From assembly GCF_001039355.2 (NCBI RefSeq), contig NW_019775935.1, positions 102,972-159,859 of the forward strand: a DNA stretch of 56,888 bases, given 5' to 3'. The position numbers were made by a program, and so were the translations under genes. Within the stretch, counting starts at the first letter, position 1; each line of letters starts with the position of its first letter. This document shows positions 26,301 to 37,330 of the stretch, in pieces. The DNA comes from Lingula anatina. Its lineage: Eukaryota; Brachiopoda; Lingulata; Lingulida; Lingulidae. The notes under the pieces were generated by a model that searched no databases, was not told the origin of the DNA, and saw only the letters and a list, made by a program, of their open reading frames with translations.

Positions 26301-29300
26301 ATCAGCTTCCATTAGTATAGCGTAATATTAAGTCATGACATAGGTTACAAAACATCAAGAGATCAATGAATAATCAACAAAAATGGACTTGGCACATTTT
26401 GAAGTCTGGGAATTACAAGACATTTTAGTGCTCTGTGCTGCCTTCTCCTGCTAAGTTCAATTATCAGAAAAATTGTTGCCATTACCTTCATTATGGTTAT
26501 ATGTTGTGGCAACAAGCTTAGACACAATGTCTGGCAAAATGGCTCTTAGCAATTAATTGCATGACATTGTTGATGTCAGCTATGGTACTGTGTTAGATGT
26601 GGAGTGCTGCATGAGACTATAAATGAAAGAACTATATCACCCCAGTATAGAATAGAAGTGTGAAGTCATCTTTAAAAAAAAAAGAAAAAAAAAGAGATGC
26701 TAATTCGCATTTTAAAATGTGTATTCAATCTCTGTAATTATGCTGCCATCTCCAACATCTGAGTACTAGTAAGAACATTGATCACAATTTATAGAATAGA
26801 AATGAACCAATGGTGTAACTTTTAAAAACATTGGGATGTTTTTTTTCTTCTGTGTAATTTGTTTAACTGCATATATGTGCTGCTAACGTCACTGAAATCC
26901 AGTATAAGTGATTGCTCGTTCAAGCATCCAATAGTTAATTAAAACATTTGGTTAATAATTTTACCTTAAAAATATTTAACAATACTCGGGTTCATGATTT
27001 ACAAAAAAGGGTAATTGTATCTAAAGTGATCAAACCTTTTTTATCCCCTGTGCCAGGATATTTCAGCTCTTCATCCAAGAGATTTGATCATAGTCCTGGG
27101 ATCAACCTTGGCTCCTTAATGGAGGATCCAAACATAATGCCACAAAAATATTAAGTCTATAGAAACAACTTCCTTTTTTGCCATCTTTAGTTTGCACAAT
27201 TGTTTTAAAAACACATTTTATAATACTTTAGTTTTGAATCATTAAATTTCATAGAACATTTTTTTTTACATTCTGATATATTGTATTCCAGGAAAAAAGC
27301 TCAACGAAGACTGCCTTCAAAGACAAGCCAGTGCTTTCTGGGCCTTTGCAATCTAACATGTAAGTATTATAAGTAAAAATGTTCATCAGCTTGGTATTTG
27401 TATCATAAATGAAAATTATCAAACACGTACGGAAAAACCTTTTATACCGTTAGCTTACAGCCACAGCCAACCTATCAACATCAGCTATCACCAGCCATAG
27501 AGACAGGGGGTCAATACGGACAGGGGGTCAATCTTCCTGATATTTAGACAAGGGTCCGGGTCACTATACCACCTAGCGGTCAGTAAGTAACAATATCTCA
27601 CTTAAGTCCGATGAAGGCCTACGTCCAGGTATGCATAAGTTAACGGTATGGAAAGATTTTCGGCTTTTGTTTGATAATTTTCATTTATGTTACAACATGT
27701 AAGCACTTCAGAATATAGCGCATCATTTCCAAAACTACACATATACTTCCTAACTTCAAAGTGTGTTGATGACAACTTTTTGTCACAAATTGTCTCGTTT
27801 TCTTTTTGAATATCCTTGTATAGTATAAAGGTGTATAGAGATTAAAATTCTTATTAATTAATGAACTATGATTAAATTTCCCCTTTGTAGTCCTTTAAGT
27901 TATATGCCAATATGTCTACCCAACTTACAATACAATGAAATATATTTGTGAGAAAAAAGATTTATTGTGCAGCATCTTGTTTTTGTATGTCCACATAAGA
28001 GCATTAAATTTGTTGATGAAGTGTGAACCTTAGAATTAAACAGTGTGCTACCAGTGCTTTTCCACATCATCTAGGATTACCCTGAATTATGAAATTATCA
28101 GTTGATTTGATACTCTCTGTAATACAGTAGGAACTAATTGAAATGGAGGGAAGGATTGATTTAATTGAGGCATGCACTCTGATGAAAAAAAATCAACATT
28201 TAATGAGAGTGCAAATTGTTTTGTTACTGTAAGCCAAACTTGGGAAAATCTTTTGTCTTCTTAATTTTACAGGGCAGAGTAGGTAGCTGGGGTAGCGCTA
28301 GCAATTTTTTTCACTTTGCCCAATCACCAAATATTTGTCAATTTGTTATCAAAATGGTTATAATTTGGTTCAAACATGTCAAATCAAGCCTTTTTTCTTT
28401 AACCAATTTAAGTCAGTTTTAGCATTTGGCTAAATTGGCGAGTGTTAGCGCTACCCCAGGGTAGAAAATGAGATGTTGACGTACAACGTCAAAGATGATT
28501 CCTTTTTGTCAAATAAATGAAGACTTAAATACATGTATGCAAGTCATTGTAATTTACATTTCTATGAGTTTACTAATATACCTTTATTTGCAGAAATAAT
28601 TTAGCTATTGTGTGTAAAAATGGTCAGTGACACAAGACTCTGAAATCTGAAGCTACACTTGTGTCTCCAAACAACCAAAAATGCGTCTTAGTTTTTTCCT
28701 CTCCTGGTGGAAATGCGTCAGATTAGGGACTTCAGATACATGTAGTTATAGCAGTTGAGGTAGATTAAAGCAGAGAGTAATTTAGGTGACCCCAGAAGTT
28801 AATTTTCCATTTATTTTAAGGACTTAGGACATAAAATGAATGAAAAGTGCACTAAGGAGAAGTGAATGATTTCACACTTATGAATTTTTATTATTTCATA
28901 GCTTGCCCAACCTAAGAATTGTGCGTATTTAATCCCAGTTATTGATTTAGATAGAGTAAGAAGACCTCAAACCATGAAATGAGGATGGGTTTAATGTCAT
29001 CTAGGCCCCTTATTGTACGTGAGAAAATTGTGAATAAGAGATTCAGAACTCGTCTGGGTGTAAATCAACCTTTAGTCAATCATATTAGTAGAATATGAAC
29101 TGTTATTGACCTTGCATTTAAAGGGACAATTTATAGCATTCGCTGTCTTAATTCTAGCTTATTTTATCTTATGACTAGGGCTCAGTACATTTTAAGTGAA
29201 TCGATGAGTAGATTCATAATTGTCATGCTGAAATTTGCATTTTTGGGGCTACAGAAAAATGCAAATAGATAAAGAGTAACACCAGGAGGAGGCATGTTAA

Positions 29301-31898
29301 TCTGTTAAACTGATTGCATTTAGCAAGAGTCCTTTGCAGAGTTGGCTCAATCAACATAGAACAATAGTTTCACTGGGAGTGAGCCATAAGTCCTTTCCAC
29401 TGACTGAGTGAAGACACACAGTTAGTCAAATAACAGAACTTTTCTGTAATGAAATTTAACCTGAACAGATTAAACCACAATTTCAGCTTACCACTGAGAG
29501 CATAAATTGTGTCACAGCCAGTTTACCCACGATACGATGAACATGCTTTAGAAGCAAATAACCATTTTCAACAGATTACTATTGATTTTATGGAAATATG
29601 GGATAACATTGCATTTTGTGGACCACTCCAAGTTAATCACATTGGATGTGCAGACATCTGTTGGGAGCGTAGTGTAGACGTCCTGGGAAAGATTTGAAGA
29701 ACAATTTATCATCTTTTTGATGAGCATCATCCTAAGTCAGCGATGGCATTACATATTGTCTATGTAGCTACTATTATAGGTTTTTAGGTTCCGAAGAATT
29801 TGTCATGTAGAGGAAACTGGGGAATGGAAATCATGCTGAAATTTTATTTTTGAAGAGGGATGATGTGTCATGCATATTGAGACTCAACATTTTAACGAGA
29901 CAACTGTAAAATGGGTGGGAAGGGGGGGAAGACGTGTCAGATGTTTTGAATATTTGTTTTTATAATTCTTTCCCCTAAAATGCTGCATCATTTAGAACAT
30001 ATACATGCAGATCCTGCTGGGAGATTGTGAAGTCTGTGCAGTGAAACATTTGCAGAAAAGTCCCATTTCACAACGTCCAGGATTCTGTGACCAGACATGC
30101 ATGCACAAAAAGTATCAAAGGTTTACACTTGATAAAAAAAGCTTTTTACATTTCCCCAAGAAGCATCAGTGTGTAAAATTGTGCACTTGCACAGAAAAAG
30201 TGAATGGCAAGTGCCCTTTGAACAATCCTGGTGTAAAAGTGAAATAAAGGGAGTTTGATCTGCAGAGTGCAGCGGAGAGAATTTTATAGCACTGGCGTGG
30301 AAAAGTTTAGAATTCCTCTGTATATGTAATGGATAGTGCTTGTGATAAAGACAATTTCCTTTGTCGTTAGAAATGTGGTGTGTAAAGCAGTATGTCTTTC
30401 AGGAAGGATCTCTAAAAGCTAAACATATTTTTAATGTGCTAAAAACTCAAGGTTACTTATACTAACATGAGACTGCCCTTTTCTTAATGTGCATATTGTT
30501 TTTGAAGCATCATCGACCATATATTGGGTAAATACCGAATCTGAGGTAGCCTAAAAAGTTGCTGCGGAAGATCGGAAAATGTATGAGAATCATCACAAGA
30601 TGGAGTAAACTTTTCAGCGATAAGGGGTCAACTCTATATGCCATGAATTTTGTCTTTGAAAGTATCTTAAAAAAGACATGCAAAATGTGATGAATTTGTA
30701 ACTGTTGTACCAAAGGTGTTCTGTCGACTGAACTTCAGAGAAAACCACCAGAAATTATGTCAGCTTAATCACTGCTGCACCACACTAGATGGCCTCCCTG
30801 TTATCTCTGACCGCACTCTTCCAATTGCAACTACCGCAAAATCCAGTGAATTTTATGTGAGACTTTTTATTGCCATCTCAGATTATTCCAGATTTTTCAC
30901 TTGATAATTTGAAAAATTGCTTTAAATTAATGGGAGTTGCATTCATATGAGGTTTTCTTGGCCAAGTCGGTGATGTTGAGGGTAATTGCTTATGTTCTGT
31001 AAAATTCTTTACTATAATGAGATGAACATTGTGGAAGGTATGAGTCAACAGGCAACGAATAATCATTCTATGGCTGTTATTTTTAAAAAAAACACACGCA
31101 CACCTTAAGAATTGTTTTTCAGCTGTGATGTATGTAGAAGTCTTGTTTGTTCAGCTTTTCTAGGAAATTATAAATACTTATATTATCAAAATTAGCACAT
31201 ATCCAGGATGATCATATTGCATGATAGAAATGAAAGATACACAGCCCAACACCAACTAAGAGGCACACTGAATCAAACATGGAGTGGCTTAGTTTTGATA
31301 TAAAATAGTTCACATATACCAGATCTGAATACAATATGAAATGAGAGAAGATTTCACAAGGTATATTTTATTTTTCTTTCAGAACTGTCACTCAGAGTCA
31401 AGTGGAATTCTTCAAAATGTTGGATGAAAAAATTGAGCAGGTAATTAGCAGGGTTAATGAGACTGTTGCCAGATGGAGGTGTTTTACATATTTTTTAATG
31501 TGGTATTTAACTCAAAACTAGTTGTCTAGCTTGCTAACAACACTTATATATGACCAAAAACCTTCACCTCAGTGGTTATGAAAGTCAGAATTTTTAATGG
31601 ACATTTCTTTTGATAAAATGTCCAAATTCACATAGATACATTGTAAATGCATTGAAACAACAACAAAAAAAAAAAAAAACCTTTTAATAATGATTAAAGT
31701 TTGGGATAAAAAAAACATTTTACTGGACAGGACTCAAGGTTCTATAACTGCACCAAAGGTTACTCGGATGAATAAAACAGATTTTTTAAAATGACATCAT
31801 AATTTATGATATTTATTAAATTCAAGGGTCCTGAGGATTTCCCTGGAGCAGATGATGAAGATGATGTCAACATGGTAGAAGTGAAACCTTCCTCCTGA
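23395..31898 (+). CDS. C1orf21: C1orf21 homologue, 5 coding exons, 134 residues
   Basis: Exons: 23395-23482, 23887-24005, 27292-27359, 31383-31440, 31827-31898 (stop TGA 31896-31898). All junctions are GT-AG and the spliced frame is open (405 nt). The protein starts MGCGRSKSVATT, a consensus for N-myristoylation (Gly2, Ser6) with Cys3 open to palmitoylation, so membrane attachment is expected. The middle is charged and Ser/Lys/Asn-rich. The C-terminus, TQSQVEFFKMLDEKIEQG followed by an acidic PEDFPGADDEDD stretch, matches human C1orf21 (121 residues; SQQEFFRMLDEKIEKG plus acidic end). Human C1orf21 likewise begins MGCASAKHVAT. Molecular function is not established. The start has a good context (purine at -3, G at +4); a two-codon upstream ORF sits just before it. 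The exon 5 acceptor is AAG. Exon 1 probably has an upstream acceptor (AG at 23338-23339 or 23299-23300), so non-coding 5' exons lie upstream. Confidence 0.88.
24006..27291 (+). other. Intron 2 of the C1orf21 homologue
   Basis: Donor GTGGGT at 24006, acceptor TTCCAG ending 27291. It holds a GTAT-type repeat near 24150-24190, a G run near 24820, the 44-bp tandem array, and GA-rich DNA near 26160-26230. No coding sequence recognised. Confidence 0.75.
25491..25929. repeat. 44-bp tandem array, about 10 copies
   Basis: Unit starts GAGTGGCCTTCCTGTTCCCT and ends AAATAACAACTACA. Copies start at 25506 and every 44 bp to 25902. The first two copies carry the variant CCAGTCCACT/GTAGTCCACT; middle copies are nearly identical; the last four change GTGGCC to GTGACC. 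The array ends in TGTGCCAGATC. It lies in intron 2 of the C1orf21 homologue. Confidence 0.95.
27404..27689. mobile_element. MITE with long inverted repeats, 286 bp
   Basis: The ends begin CATAAATGAAAATTATCAAA on both strands, perfect for 21 bp, and similarity continues to about 55 bp (ATACCGTTAGCTTA versus ATACCGTTAACTTA). The centre has higher G+C and short AGGGGGTCAAT repeats. No coding capacity. No clear target duplication, so the superfamily is open; long inverted repeats fit Mutator- or Tc1-type non-autonomous elements. Confidence 0.75.
28287..28459. mobile_element. MITE, 173 bp, 5-bp target duplication
   Basis: Inverted ends CTGGGGTAGCGCTA (14 bp perfect, then similar). GGTAG lies directly outside each end (28282-28286 and 28460-28464). 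Non-coding; the open frame across it is incidental. Confidence 0.7.
29281..29340. repeat. Dispersed 60-bp repeat, copy 1
   Basis: About 80% identical to 46965-47024 in the same orientation; shared core is GTTA(A/G)TCTGTTAA and GATTG(C/T)ATT. Most differences are transitions. Origin unknown, possibly a SINE fragment. Confidence 0.5.
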
Positions 31899-32185
31899 CG
31901 GTAGAGATTGGCTAGAAGAACTGCTTTCATTGAGACTTGCCAGCAAAAGAGAATTATCCATGTAGAGACATGACCGTGAATATGATTCAAAATGAAGAAT
32001 TTCTTCAGCTCATTGAATGCAATATTTTGATATACTCCATAGAGACGAGAATGGCCACATTATAAACTTTACCTGGTTACTTGACTAAAAGGAGACATTT
32101 ATTTGATCAATGTTAAAGTATCATTCCTTGTTTGGATTGTTGTCGGTGATCTTGTTTCACTATATCATGTCAGGGGAGAACAAAC

Positions 32186-32191
32186 AATAAA
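32186..32191 (+). terminator. Polyadenylation signal AATAAA, proximal
   Basis: AATAAA lies 288 nt after the stop codon of the C1orf21 homologue. Use is inferred from position only. Confidence 0.35.
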
Positions 32192-34901
32192 AACTTGATT
32201 GATAACAAAGTACTGAATCATGTACCATGACATGGCCTTAGACAAACATTGTGAGAGGAATCTTTTTTGTCATGATCAATTTTGTGTATGGTGATCTTTT
32301 TTATTTTCTTTGCAATGATGCTTTGTGTATACCTAGTTTGCTCAGTCTTGAACTGCATGGAAGATGTCAAAGCAGTAATTGATGGTACAGGTATTATTGG
32401 ACTTGATGGCCGTGGCATACCTTTTGTGAGATTTGACAAATGTTGTCTCCTTGTAAAATGTTATTTGAATTTTATAAGCAAATGCGTTTCTAATTGATGG
32501 AAAATTCTTGGAAGATGAGCTTTGCCTTGAAGTATTCTGTAAATAATGTACAAGGGCATTGTGCAGCTGAGTGAAAAAGATGGTAAGATCATGATTTACT
32601 GTCTTGTAAATTATAAACTTATAAAATATTATAGAAAAAGGTCATTCTATATTGTGTGACAAAATATCTCTAGCTCAGCATTATATTTCTCAAAGCAATT
32701 TGGAGATGCTGGCAATTTTATGTATTTGACATGTTATATATGGTTTGGTTGCTTATACTTTTAATGTTTCATGTATTTTATGGTCCACTTAGGATGTACA
32801 TTTAATATGTCTGTGACATGTTATTTTATTTTCAAAGCATCTTGCTGGACAATGACGGGACAGTTGGACCCAAGAATGACAAAGGACTGACAGTTAAATA
32901 GGTGAAAGTTGTAAAAACTGAAAATGCTGAAAATGTAGCTTGCAATTTCTCACAATATGAAAAAAATGATCAAAATGAAGACTGTAAATCCTGAAATCGG
33001 GCATAATCTTGAAAACTTTCACCCATGCAGTTACCAATAACACACTGCATGCAGTCCAAATAATACTAGATCTCATGTACTTAAACTTGAAAGTTTCAGT
33101 TCACTTAGATTCATAGTATAGTATAGTATGCCTTCTTTGCCTTAAATTGACCAAAGTCTATGCCAAAAAATCCAAGGAGTAGTAGGCTGGACATTCTTCA
33201 TTCAAAAGGTCAGAGGCAACAAAAGTTGGGCTTAGTAATTATTTTTTCCATCACTTCTACCCGAGTCATGGATGTCATCAAGTCAGCAGAGTAGTTGTGT
33301 GAAAGGGAAACAGGTATACTTAACTATACTGTGAAACTATACAAAATGAAACATTTTTTTTTAAATTAAAAATGCATCCAGCAGTGTGATTTGCTTGCAT
33401 GATTGAAGACCGTCCTTGCAAAATGTTACACAGGCAGTGGAAGGCAGTGTGATATATCAAGCCAATTGAGCATTCTATCTTGTCAGGTGACACTCCTGTA
33501 AGTTAGTATCTGCTGTACCTGGAAGGGGGACATGGTGGGTTATGAAACGGAGAAAAAATGCTGTGGTAGTGAACACAATACCACAGTATGTCACACCTAA
33601 CCTACTGCTTGGGGGTTTTGACTATTTATATATTCCCATTCAAACAGTGTGTGTATCTGGATCGCTTTGGCAAATCCATCATGCTACAACTGAATTAAAA
33701 TATAATTACAAGGGATAGCTCTATTGTTACATTAGATGTGTGACTAATTGGGAATTTTGAAAAAATGCTATCATTTATAAAGTGATTAAATGTATATTAG
33801 GGGTTTAAGCATACTAAGTACAAAGGCCACTTCCTGTTGAACATATCTGAGGACAAGTTATTTTTACCTTTTGATCATATTTTGACAGATTAATCTTTTA
33901 AAATAAAATCTACAACCACCTGTCAACCATTTTGACAGTTTTAAAACGTGCTGAATCCAGAAGTCAGTGCAAGAATTGAGTTGGAGGTGATGGTGGAATG
34001 TGAAACACCATCTCTTAGGTGTGGGTGAAAGGTTCCTTTTCCCCTAAGTAATTCAATTTGTTGCAAAGGTCAGGAAAATACCATTTACCACAGAAAAATT
34101 TATTATTGTGATCTAGTTTCTGGCTTGAAAATCTTGCACTGTGCACCTTCAAATTTGCTCCTGGATTTATTGAAGAAGCCCAATAGAACAGCTCCAGCTC
34201 AAAAGGCTCTTCTGAGAGGTATGCGAAATGGAAGATTGGTCATTGACTCCCTGATAGATTATTTACCTGCTTACTTGCAGGTTACTCTTTTTTATATACA
34301 GACACTTTTGGACTACTTTGTTGCTACATACATATCATAGTACCAAAGTGCCATTTGTACTTATAATTCCATAGTAATTTGAACTTCAAATTCATCAGCA
34401 TGTTTATTTTTTTCTCATAATTTAAGTCATTACTATTTAAAACAACTATCATTTTTCTTGAAGAGGAACTGTTTTCATGTGATATATCACATTTTCAAAC
34501 TCTTGTAAGTTATAGATAGATACAGGATACACCGATGTGCATGACACGTTTTGAATATTAGCAAGAGCAGAAATATGTTGACCTGTGCTGTTTTTGTGAA
34601 TGTGTCAGTGACAAAACAATCATGCCTCAGAGTGCAGACCTATACTTCTGTAAGTGATTTCCTTTCATTTTCTCCTGTTCTCTTTTGTTGCATTGCACTA
34701 ATACTACAAACTGTGAATCATGGATAGTTAGAACTTATTTATTTCTGGAAGCAGTGCTTTTGTAAGAATATGTGTGAGTGGCTTTTGGATTTTTTTTTTT
34801 TTACTTCATATAAATATGGAAGTAAAGCCTAAAACTCCTTTGTAACTTTTTTGATATTGTTATAGCTGTAACAATTTGAAGTAATGTTCATGTAAAAAAG
34901 G

Positions 34902-34907
34902 AATAAA
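34902..34907 (+). terminator. Polyadenylation signal AATAAA, distal
   Basis: AATAAA about 3 kb after the C1orf21-like stop, followed by T-rich sequence. It would give a long 3' UTR ending before the convergent FKBP15 gene. Confidence 0.35.
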
Positions 34908-34925
34908 AATGAACTTGAAAGTATT

Positions 34926-36065
34926 AGCTTTCCCTCTTGTAAAATTAATTAATGTGAAAATATCTATATATAATAGGAATTATATAAGATGGTTATAAGT
35001 CCATTTGAAATGACAATTTTAATTTGGGCAACTCTAAAAGCTAGGTCATAATTACATGACTGGATGTTTACCCAGATAAGAAAGTTACCTTTTGGTAATT
35101 TTTGTCAACAGAGAAAAATACATTTCTGGTTCAATCTTCCTCTCTTCTTAAAATCCCTGTGAATAATTATACCAGAAATTAAATACTAGGGAATTGTTAA
35201 AATATGATTGACTTACATATTACAAGTAAAACTTGCTGTTGAGCAATAAAAGAAGCCCAAAATTTCAAAGGAGATTATAAACTTAAGTTAAATTACCTGT
35301 CTACTATCTGGATCCCTTCCATGTCCAGTATCTGTCTCTTAATCAGAGGTTACTTAAAACCCCAAAGGTTGATCATAGAGATAAGTTTCCAGTAATTTCT
35401 GAAACTTGCTGTGTAAATTAGGTAAAACTTTGTAACAGTTAGAATGGAAGTTCTACAGATATCTCAAGACTTCATTTTTAAAAGATAAATATTTATTGGC
35501 AATGTGATGGAATTGAATGCATAACAACTTACTGCATTTATTTCTAATATTTTTATATAATTATCTTTTTTTACAAAGGTCAACTCAAACATCACCCTGC
35601 ACCGTTATAAATTTTCATGATAAAAAATCTTGTATCATCCTTGATCAAAGTTTTCTGTTTAAGTTTTCCCTTTAATAGCCCATCAAAACAATTTCTGTAA
35701 AAACTTCACTTTTGGTCAATTCTTCTGAAATAATGCCAACAAAAAATTAATTAAGTTCAGCTTGTTTATCATTTTACTGAAGTGCAGATTGTCTTGATCA
35801 TTTTTGGTGTCATTCCCACACAAATAAAGTTAAATATTTGACATTAGCCTATTTACTTTTACAACTCATGTTCAGGCATTACAATTATAACATTGTTTCT
35901 GGAAATAAGACTGATCAATTCAAGTCAAATTTAAGAAGTGATAACAAAATCGCTTCTCCGATACAATAAATTTAAATTATGGGACTAAATAATGATCAAA
36001 ATGACTGCAAACTTTTCATTAGAGCATGTTTTAATCTCTAAATTTTGCTTAAAGGTGAGCTGTCA
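34926..36065. other. Convergent intergenic region and FKBP15 3' UTR
   Basis: AT-rich sequence between the distal AATAAA of the plus-strand gene and the FKBP15 stop. The FKBP15 3' UTR must lie here. No other gene seen. Confidence 0.5.
35492..35542 (-). terminator. Candidate FKBP15 polyadenylation signals
   Basis: Reverse-strand AATAAA hexamers at 35492-35497 and 35537-35542 lie 520-575 nt beyond the FKBP15 stop. They are the first canonical hexamers I noted past the stop on that strand. Use is not shown. Confidence 0.25.
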
Positions 36066-37285
36066 TCAACTCAGCCAATCCAAATCGTCATCATCATCTT
36101 CGTCACCAAACAGAGGTGGTGGCTTGTCTTTTGTAGGATCCTGTAAATATAAAGATCCAGCCATTGTTGTTGTTTTCTTTGGTGTTTAAATAAGAGGGCA
36201 ACAGCATGCTCACAAGGTTAACCAGGTCTAAAACTACATTTCTGATATGAGCATTCCTGATAATTAGATCAGATGCCTAGGCATAGTTTTATGCGATATA
36301 TTAAAATCCATAATTTTACCTTTACTGTCAAAACCAAATTTGTTTTAGATCAATATACTATGATTATTTCAAAATGCTTAAAGCTGCTATTTAATAAGCT
36401 ACTTTGCTCTGTCACGATCACTTAATGATCAATCCCCAAAACATCCTTCTCATCTAATATTAGAAAAATTAAATGCACCATAGTAAATTCCATACTCTAA
36501 GTTTTTATCTAAAGAAGCAGGGCTGATATACAATGTGTGTTAAACTTAAACACAGCAACAAAATAATTCCTTAGAAATTTCAGCAATTCTAATTTTATCA
36601 AGTTATATCCTGTCCAAAACTGTTGAGAAAATCATGACGAATAAACCCATTTTTGTGTTCTAAATTTCAATTTTAACTGTATCATGGTGTCAATAATTGG
36701 CCAGCATCCACCTCTACTAAAAGACTGATTCAAATACTAAGAGGTCACAAACGACTTTTATGGTTTGTGATTCTGTAAATGGTTTTAGATATGTTATAGC
36801 TTGGTGATCAAGGGAAAAGTGATGAAATTTGTGGGGAAAATTATTATCTCTTTTTAATTTGTTTTAACATTTAGTATGTTCCCTAAAGCTGCCTAAGAGT
36901 AACTCACAATCTCTTCTTCTTCCTTCTTTGCCACTGCCACTTTCTTTTCAGCCTCAGGCTCTGTAGGCACAGCAAACCCAAACAAGTCATCGTCATCCTC
37001 ATCATCGCCCCCAAACAAAGAACTGAAGTTTGAATAAAATATCTCAATAAATTACTATTTTTTCAGAACTTTTAAATTATTTTTTGTTTTGTGTTCTGGT
37101 GTGTTCAATGTCACTTCAAGGCTTATTCAACTCACTTAAATTGAAAACAAAATTCCAACCCTTCATCAAAAGTTCTTGGTCTCATGCCTAATTTATTGAT
37201 ATATATATATATATATATATATACCAGAACACCTCAAGGGTCAGCATGAAGTGTTCAAGGCATTTATTAGAGAGAGTGGCAGTTG

Positions 37286-37330
<45 letters not shown>

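Larger units (their letters stand above)
27360..31382 (+). other. Intron 3 of the C1orf21 homologue
   Basis: Donor GTAAGT at 27360, acceptor TTTCAG ending 31382. It contains two inverted-repeat elements (27404-27689 and 28287-28459) and one copy of a dispersed 60-bp repeat (29281-29340). An 80-codon cysteine-containing ORF at 30005-30247 has no support as a gene. Confidence 0.75.
31899..34925 (+). other. Probable 3' UTR of the C1orf21 homologue
   Basis: No further coding exon is seen after the stop. AATAAA signals occur at 32186-32191 (short form) and 34902-34907 (long form), with a later one at 35245-35250. Scattered small ORFs here look random. The exact end is unknown; the bound given is inferred from the second signal. 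Confidence 0.4.

Noticed and set aside
30005-30247. 80-codon cysteine-containing ORF, secreted-peptide-like
   Set aside because: No signal peptide, no regular cysteine spacing, and it lies deep in an intron on the same strand.
32282-32497. 71-codon hydrophobic ORF after the C1orf21-like stop
   Set aside because: It lies in the probable 3' UTR, has no splice support and no recognisable family.
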